This document shows positions 6,885 through 9,781 of a stretch of DNA of 9,781 nt, in pieces. Made by a program: the position numbers and the translations under genes. Origin of the DNA: Bacillota bacterium (GTDB lineage: Bacteria > Bacillota_A > Clostridia > Acetivibrionales > DUMB01); the NCBI GenBank assembly GCA_023621975.1, contig JAMOAC010000007.1, positions 1-9,781 on the forward strand, given 5' to 3'. The notes under the pieces were generated by a model. It did not search any database and was not told where the DNA came from. It saw only the letters and a list, made by a program, of their open reading frames with translations. How positions within the stretch are numbered: position 1 is the first letter of the stretch; each line of letters opens with the position of its first letter.

Positions 6885-8080
6885 TATTTATTCCCTCTTT
6901 CATAAGCTTCATATAATGGTGACATTTCCCTAAGCCTTCCTACAATTTCGGGCAATACTTCCATTAAATAATCAATTTCTTCGTGAGTGTTGTCTATTCC
7001 AAAAGTCAGTCTCAGTGAACCATGCGCTATTTCATGTGGCAACCCTATGGCAAGGAGCACATGGGAAGGATCCAGTGAACCTGATGTACATGCAGAACCA
7101 CTTGAAGCTGCAATGCCCTTCATGTCAAGCATCAAAAGCAAAGACTCGCCTTCCACAAATTCAAATGAGAAGTTCGCATTTCCGGGCAACCTCTTATATC
7201 TGTCACCGTTCAGTCTAACGTGGGGTATCTTTTTCAGCACTTCGTCTATGACCCTGTCCCTTAATTCCGTCAATTTCCTGTTATTTTCCTCCATATTGGC
7301 TGTTGCCAGTTCTATTGCTTTTCCGAGCCCCACAATCCCGGCAACGTTTTCAGTACCAGCCCTTCGTGCACGTTCCTGTGCACCGCCATGGAGGAAAGAA
7401 ACTATTTTTACGCCCTTTCTGATGTACAGTGCCCCGACGCCCTTGGGTCCGTAGAACTTGTGAGCGGAAAAGGACAACAGGTCAATGTTCATATCCTCAA
7501 CGTTGATAGGAACATTACCTACTGCTTGTACTGCATCCGTATGAAAATAAATTCCCTTTTCCCTTGCAATCTTACCTATTTCAGCAATCGGCTGAATCGT
7601 GCCAATCTCATTATTGGCAAACATTATTGTAATAAGAATTGTGTCAGGCCTTATGGCTTCCCTTACCTGCTCAGGGGAAACCAACCCGTTGCTGTCTACG
7701 GGAAGGTATGTAACTTCAAACCCTTCGCTTTCAAGGTACTGGCATGTATGCAGGATTGCATGATGCTCAATGGAAGAGGTTATTATGTGCTTTCCCCTGT
7801 TCCTGTTTGCATATGCAATTCCCTTTACTGCCCAGTTATCAGCCTCGGTACCTGACGCTGTAAAGTAGATTTCCCTGGGCTGTGCTCCAAGAGCGGCAGC
7901 CACCTTGTCCCTGGCTTCTTCTATTGCCTTTTTGCTTTCCCTTCCAAGCGAATATATTGATGATGGGTTGCCGTATTTTCCTGTCAAATATGGCAACATT
8001 TCCTCTAATACTTCCTGTTTTAACGGCGTAGTAGCCGCATGGTCAAAATAACATATTTTTTGCTGCATGTTATTACTCAT
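6884..8080 (-). CDS. nifS: Cysteine desulfurase NifS/IscS type
   Basis: PLP enzyme that converts L-cysteine to alanine and a protein persulfide, feeding NifU and probably MnmA. Counted from the ATG at 8080: DHAATTP near the N-terminus, the substrate/PLP region [17 protein letters not shown] with the PLP lysine K208, RAGTENV, and the active-site cysteine C331 in SSGSACTSG. The short unbroken SGSACTSG loop resembles the IscS/NifS class I rather than SufS. The frame stays open to an ATG at 8119, but that start has no ribosome binding site and lies inside an inverted repeat. The ATG at 8080 has GGTAGGG just upstream, though only 3 bases away, and 8068 would also leave a normal N-terminus. The start is therefore uncertain. 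It is first in the nifS-nifU-mnmA block; no Rrf2/IscR-type regulator precedes it in the window. Confidence 0.95.
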   Translation of the reverse strand: MSNNMQQKICYFDHAATTPLKQEVLEEMLPYLTGKYGNPSSIYSLGRESKKAIEEARDKVAAALGAQPREIYFTASGTEADNWAVKGIAYANRNRGKHIITSSIEHHAILHTCQYLESEGFEVTYLPVDSNGLVSPEQVREAIRPDTILITIMFANNEIGTIQPIAEIGKIAREKGIYFHTDAVQAVGNVPINVEDMNIDLLSFSAHKFYGPKGVGALYIRKGVKIVSFLHGGAQERARRAGTENVAGIVGLGKAIELATANMEENNRKLTELRDRVIDEVLKKIPHVRLNGDRYKRLPGNANFSFEFVEGESLLLMLDMKGIAASSGSACTSGSLDPSHVLLAIGLPHEIAHGSLRLTFGIDNTHEEIDYLMEVLPEIVGRLREMSPLYEAYERGNK

Positions 8081-8103
8081 AATCCCTACCGCCATTCTAG
8101 CCG

Positions 8104-8163
8104 CTGTGCGTACCGGCATAATTTTTTTAAGCTGTTAATTATTATCTGATTTATCACGCACAG
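8104..8163 (-). promoter_or_regulatory. Inverted repeat in the nifS leader
   Basis: On the - strand CTGTGCGT (8163-8156) is followed 44 bases later by its exact complement ACGCACAG (8111-8104), and one G-U pair can be added inside. In RNA this would make an 8-9 bp helix closing a large AT-rich loop, ending 23 bases before the preferred nifS start. It lies downstream of the predicted transcription start. It could affect nifS translation. No known riboswitch or T-box core is seen. Confidence 0.4.
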
Positions 8164-8185
8164 TAATTTTTAAAAAAATTTTATA

Positions 8186-8195
8186 GGCATATGCC
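8186..8195. promoter_or_regulatory. Perfect 10-bp palindrome upstream of nifS
   Basis: GGCATATGCC is self-complementary and sits about 30-40 bases downstream of the predicted nifS transcription start. It may be a protein-binding site. It does not resemble the IscR site I know, and could be chance. Confidence 0.3.
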
Positions 8196-8230
8196 ATTAA
8201 CTTTTTTCAACAATATATTTACCAACGAAT

Positions 8231-8259
8231 AGTATATCTCTAAACATTTTTATTTTCAA
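8231..8259 (-). promoter_or_regulatory. Sigma-A-like promoter of nifS-nifU-mnmA
   Basis: On the - strand TTGAAA (8259-8254, 5/6), exactly 17 bases, then TATACT (8236-8231, 5/6). This is the best promoter match in the window. Transcription would begin near 8224, leaving a leader of about 144 bases to the start at 8080. Confidence 0.6.
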
Positions 8260-8390
8260 TGTTTATGCCGTTAAAAATTCGCCTGTTTCAATGCTAATTA
8301 TTCTCATTACAAAGAATTTGTATGCATCAATATTTTTTTAAAATAATTAACTGTTTTTTTCTCATTATATCATCGCATTATGCCACAGCT

Positions 8391-9650
8391 TTACTGTGCA
8401 TTATTTTTCACTTCAGGCAGGGTTGAACCGCCGTACGGCATAAGGAGTATTTTGGCCTGAGGACCCTTCTCTTCAAATGCTGCATTAATTGCATCATTTA
8501 CATCCTTGAAGGGGTACATGAACATTTTCCTGACCAATTTTTCATCCATATCGGAAACCAGGAAAATCTTTGCCTTCTTTTGAACAAGAGCTATTGCGGC
8601 AGCTTTATGGCCTCCAAGTTCAAAATTCTGCTGGATATTATTAATCAGCGTATCGGGAGAATCCGCATTCATCATCCATCTTTCAAACACTTTTTCTCCG
8701 AAACCTTCTGTGCATGAAGCCAAAAGAATTATTATACCTCCGTCTTTTACGGCATTTTTTGCATTGTCCAGGGCTTTTTGGGCCTGGTACAGGTTAATGT
8801 CTTTCGGATACCCTCCGGGCGTTGTCAATACAATATCAGCCTTTTCAGGTATTTCTACTTTATACAGGCTGTCCAAAAACCTGCAACCTTCCCTGTGGGC
8901 ATATATGTAGTGCCCTGCCACTGCCTTTATTATCTGCTTTTTTTCATCAAGAACAACATTTACAATAAAATCAATTGGTACAAATTCAGCAACTTCATCT
9001 ATATCAAGTCTGACAGGGTTATTATCCAATGCACCTGTCCTGGCTTCATCCGTTACCATCCTGCTGTGATTTGCCTGTATGGCATCTCTTGTGGAGACAC
9101 CGGGCATGATTGCCTTGGCACCTCCGCTATAGCCTGCAAAATAGTGGAATTCTATGTTTCCAAGGCATATTCTTCTGTCTGCTTCCGCAACACACCTGAA
9201 AATATCCACCGGTGTGCCGTTCTTTGTAGTTCCCAGGTGTACACATTCCCGGGTATCACTGTCAACACATTTTATGCTGTTGTATATTTCCTCACCAACA
9301 AGATACTTTTTTTCTTCTTCCGTATGCTTCCTGTGGCTTCCCAGGGCAAAGACAATTGTTATATCATCGCGGTCCACGCCTGCCTTTTCGAGTTCTTTTA
9401 AAACTACGGGCAAAACAATTCTGCTGGGCATTGGGCGTGTGATATCGCTTGTTATTATTGCAATTTTTTCACCTGGCTTTACTATGTGCCTTAGCTTTTC
9501 ACTGCCAATAGGATTTTCAATGGCCCTTTCCACCTCAGCCGCACCTGTAAGCCCTATTTCAACGGAATTTTGCCTTAATTCAGCCAGGATATTTTCATCA
9601 TTTATTGAGAATTCCTTGTATCCCTTTCCATATCCATATCTGAAGTTCAC
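8391..9650 (-). CDS. larA: LarA-family nickel-pincer-dependent racemase/epimerase
   Basis: LarA (DUF2088) interconverts D- and L-2-hydroxy acids, classically lactate, through a nickel-pincer nucleotide covalently held by a lysine. The 419-aa length and two-domain layout fit. Residues matching the Lactobacillus plantarum enzyme are visible: H106 in GSHR (H108), H169 in EFHYFAG (H174), K179 in SGGAK (K184, cofactor attachment), H195 in NHSR (H200, nickel ligand), and Q289/K292 in YQAQK (Q295/K298). DITRP at 69-73 is also conserved. The start is GTG at 9650, set by GAGGTGAT, an extended match to the 16S tail, 5 bases upstream. No larB, larC, larE or lactate transporter lies nearby, so the substrate is open: family members act on other 2-hydroxy acids and sugar acids. 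It is probably its own transcription unit. Confidence 0.85.
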   Translation of the reverse strand: MNFRYGYGKGYKEFSINDENILAELRQNSVEIGLTGAAEVERAIENPIGSEKLRHIVKPGEKIAIITSDITRPMPSRIVLPVVLKELEKAGVDRDDITIVFALGSHRKHTEEEKKYLVGEEIYNSIKCVDSDTRECVHLGTTKNGTPVDIFRCVAEADRRICLGNIEFHYFAGYSGGAKAIMPGVSTRDAIQANHSRMVTDEARTGALDNNPVRLDIDEVAEFVPIDFIVNVVLDEKKQIIKAVAGHYIYAHREGCRFLDSLYKVEIPEKADIVLTTPGGYPKDINLYQAQKALDNAKNAVKDGGIIILLASCTEGFGEKVFERWMMNADSPDTLINNIQQNFELGGHKAAAIALVQKKAKIFLVSDMDEKLVRKMFMYPFKDVNDAINAAFEEKGPQAKILLMPYGGSTLPEVKNNAQ

Positions 9651-9679
9651 GTTATCACCTCGTTAGCAATTTTTACAGG

Positions 9680-9709
9680 TTTATATTGGTTTTATGCAAA
9701 ATAAACCAA
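9680..9709 (-). promoter_or_regulatory. Candidate larA promoter with inverted repeat
   Basis: On the - strand TTGGTT (9709-9704, 3/6), 18 bases, TATAAA (9685-9680, 5/6). A perfect 7-bp inverted repeat, TTGGTTT (9686-9692) and AAACCAA (9703-9709) with a 10-base loop on the + strand, covers the -35 and reaches the -10. It could be an operator, or a weak hairpin behind the right-edge gene, though no T-run follows it on the - strand. Confidence 0.35.
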
Positions 9710-9731
9710 CCTTTTCCGACATTTTTAATCT

Positions 9732-9781
9732 CTACTTATTCCGTATCCTCTCAAGCCACTCTTTTATTCTTGCTTCATAAC
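9732..9781 (-). CDS. C-terminal end of a gene entering from the right, possibly rarA
   Basis: Only the last 15 codons and the TAG stop (9734-9732) are inside the window. The readable peptide is YEARIKEWLERIRNK, a charged amphipathic helix; the partial codon before it ends in GT, so Gly, Ser, Arg or Cys precedes it. This resembles the end of the replication-associated recombination ATPase RarA/MgsA, in which a Gly-Tyr/Phe-Glu step leads into such a helix. That is a recollection of family style from a very short segment, so the identity is a weak guess. The coding call itself rests on the in-frame stop and the 80-base spacer before larA. Confidence 0.4.
   Translation of the reverse strand, partial: YEARIKEWLERIRNK

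Larger units (their letters stand above)
8081..8390. other. AT-rich spacer between larA-like gene and nifS
   Basis: About 310 bases without a supportable gene. It holds the nifS promoter (8231-8259), the palindrome at 8186-8195, and the inverted repeat at 8104-8163. Just after the larA stop, CACAG (8384-8388) and CTGTG (8394-8398) can form a weak 5-bp hairpin that includes the stop codon but lacks a T-tract, so larA transcription may read on into nifS. TTTCAATG occurs twice (8254-8261 and 8286-8293), so the -35 region of the nifS promoter is repeated 32 bases upstream. Confidence 0.6.

Noticed and set aside
6423..6905. 160-codon open frame opposite nifU
   Set aside because: Antisense shadow of a clearly conserved gene, with no binding site and no recognisable domain.
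8080..8119. T-box or known riboswitch before nifS
   Set aside because: GGCGGTAGGG looks faintly like T-box sequence, but the conserved GGGTGG-ACCGCG element, specifier stem and terminator are missing.

Overview
The window looks like an ordinary chromosomal stretch of a low-G+C Clostridia species. The genes are moderately AT-rich, the spacers are very AT-rich, ribosome binding sites are strong and purine-rich, and the protein families (LCP protein, M18 peptidase, NifS/NifU/MnmA block) fit. The cellulolytic Acetivibrio/Ruminiclostridium group is my best guess, from gene content and protein style only. I see no phage, plasmid, IS element, CRISPR array, tRNA or rRNA.

Layout: (1) 126-1115, + strand, a Xer-type tyrosine recombinase. 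(2) 1313-2464, + strand, a membrane-anchored LytR-CpsA-Psr (LCP) protein with a Ser/Lys-rich tail. Its spacer holds two possible promoters and a sequence that can fold as a three-way junction, and its end has a strong hairpin terminator. (3) 2577-4007, - strand, an M18 metallo-aminopeptidase. (4) A 402-bp divergent spacer with a promoter each way, inverted repeats placed like operators, and a degenerate 23-bp tandem repeat. (5) 4410-5225, + strand, a PHP-domain phosphatase of the HisJ/HisK type. (6) 8080-5245, - strand, a nifS-nifU-mnmA block: cysteine desulfurase, Fe-S scaffold and tRNA 2-thiouridylase, driven from a good sigma-A-like promoter near 8231-8259. (7) 9650-8391, - strand, a LarA-family protein with all nickel-pincer active-site residues. 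(8) The last 15 codons of another - strand gene at the right edge, possibly rarA.

How the genes work together: the clear functional unit is nifS-nifU-mnmA. NifS takes sulfur from cysteine and can pass it to NifU for Fe-S clusters and to MnmA for s2U34 in tRNA. NifS and NifU overlap by one base (TAATG), which suggests coupled translation. The other genes look like independent housekeeping units.

I did not find a convincing new multi-gene system. The points most worth checking are the structured leader before the LCP gene, the structured leader before nifS, the Cys-containing tail on NifU, the repeat/palindrome-rich divergent spacer, and the LarA homologue without visible larB/C/E partners.
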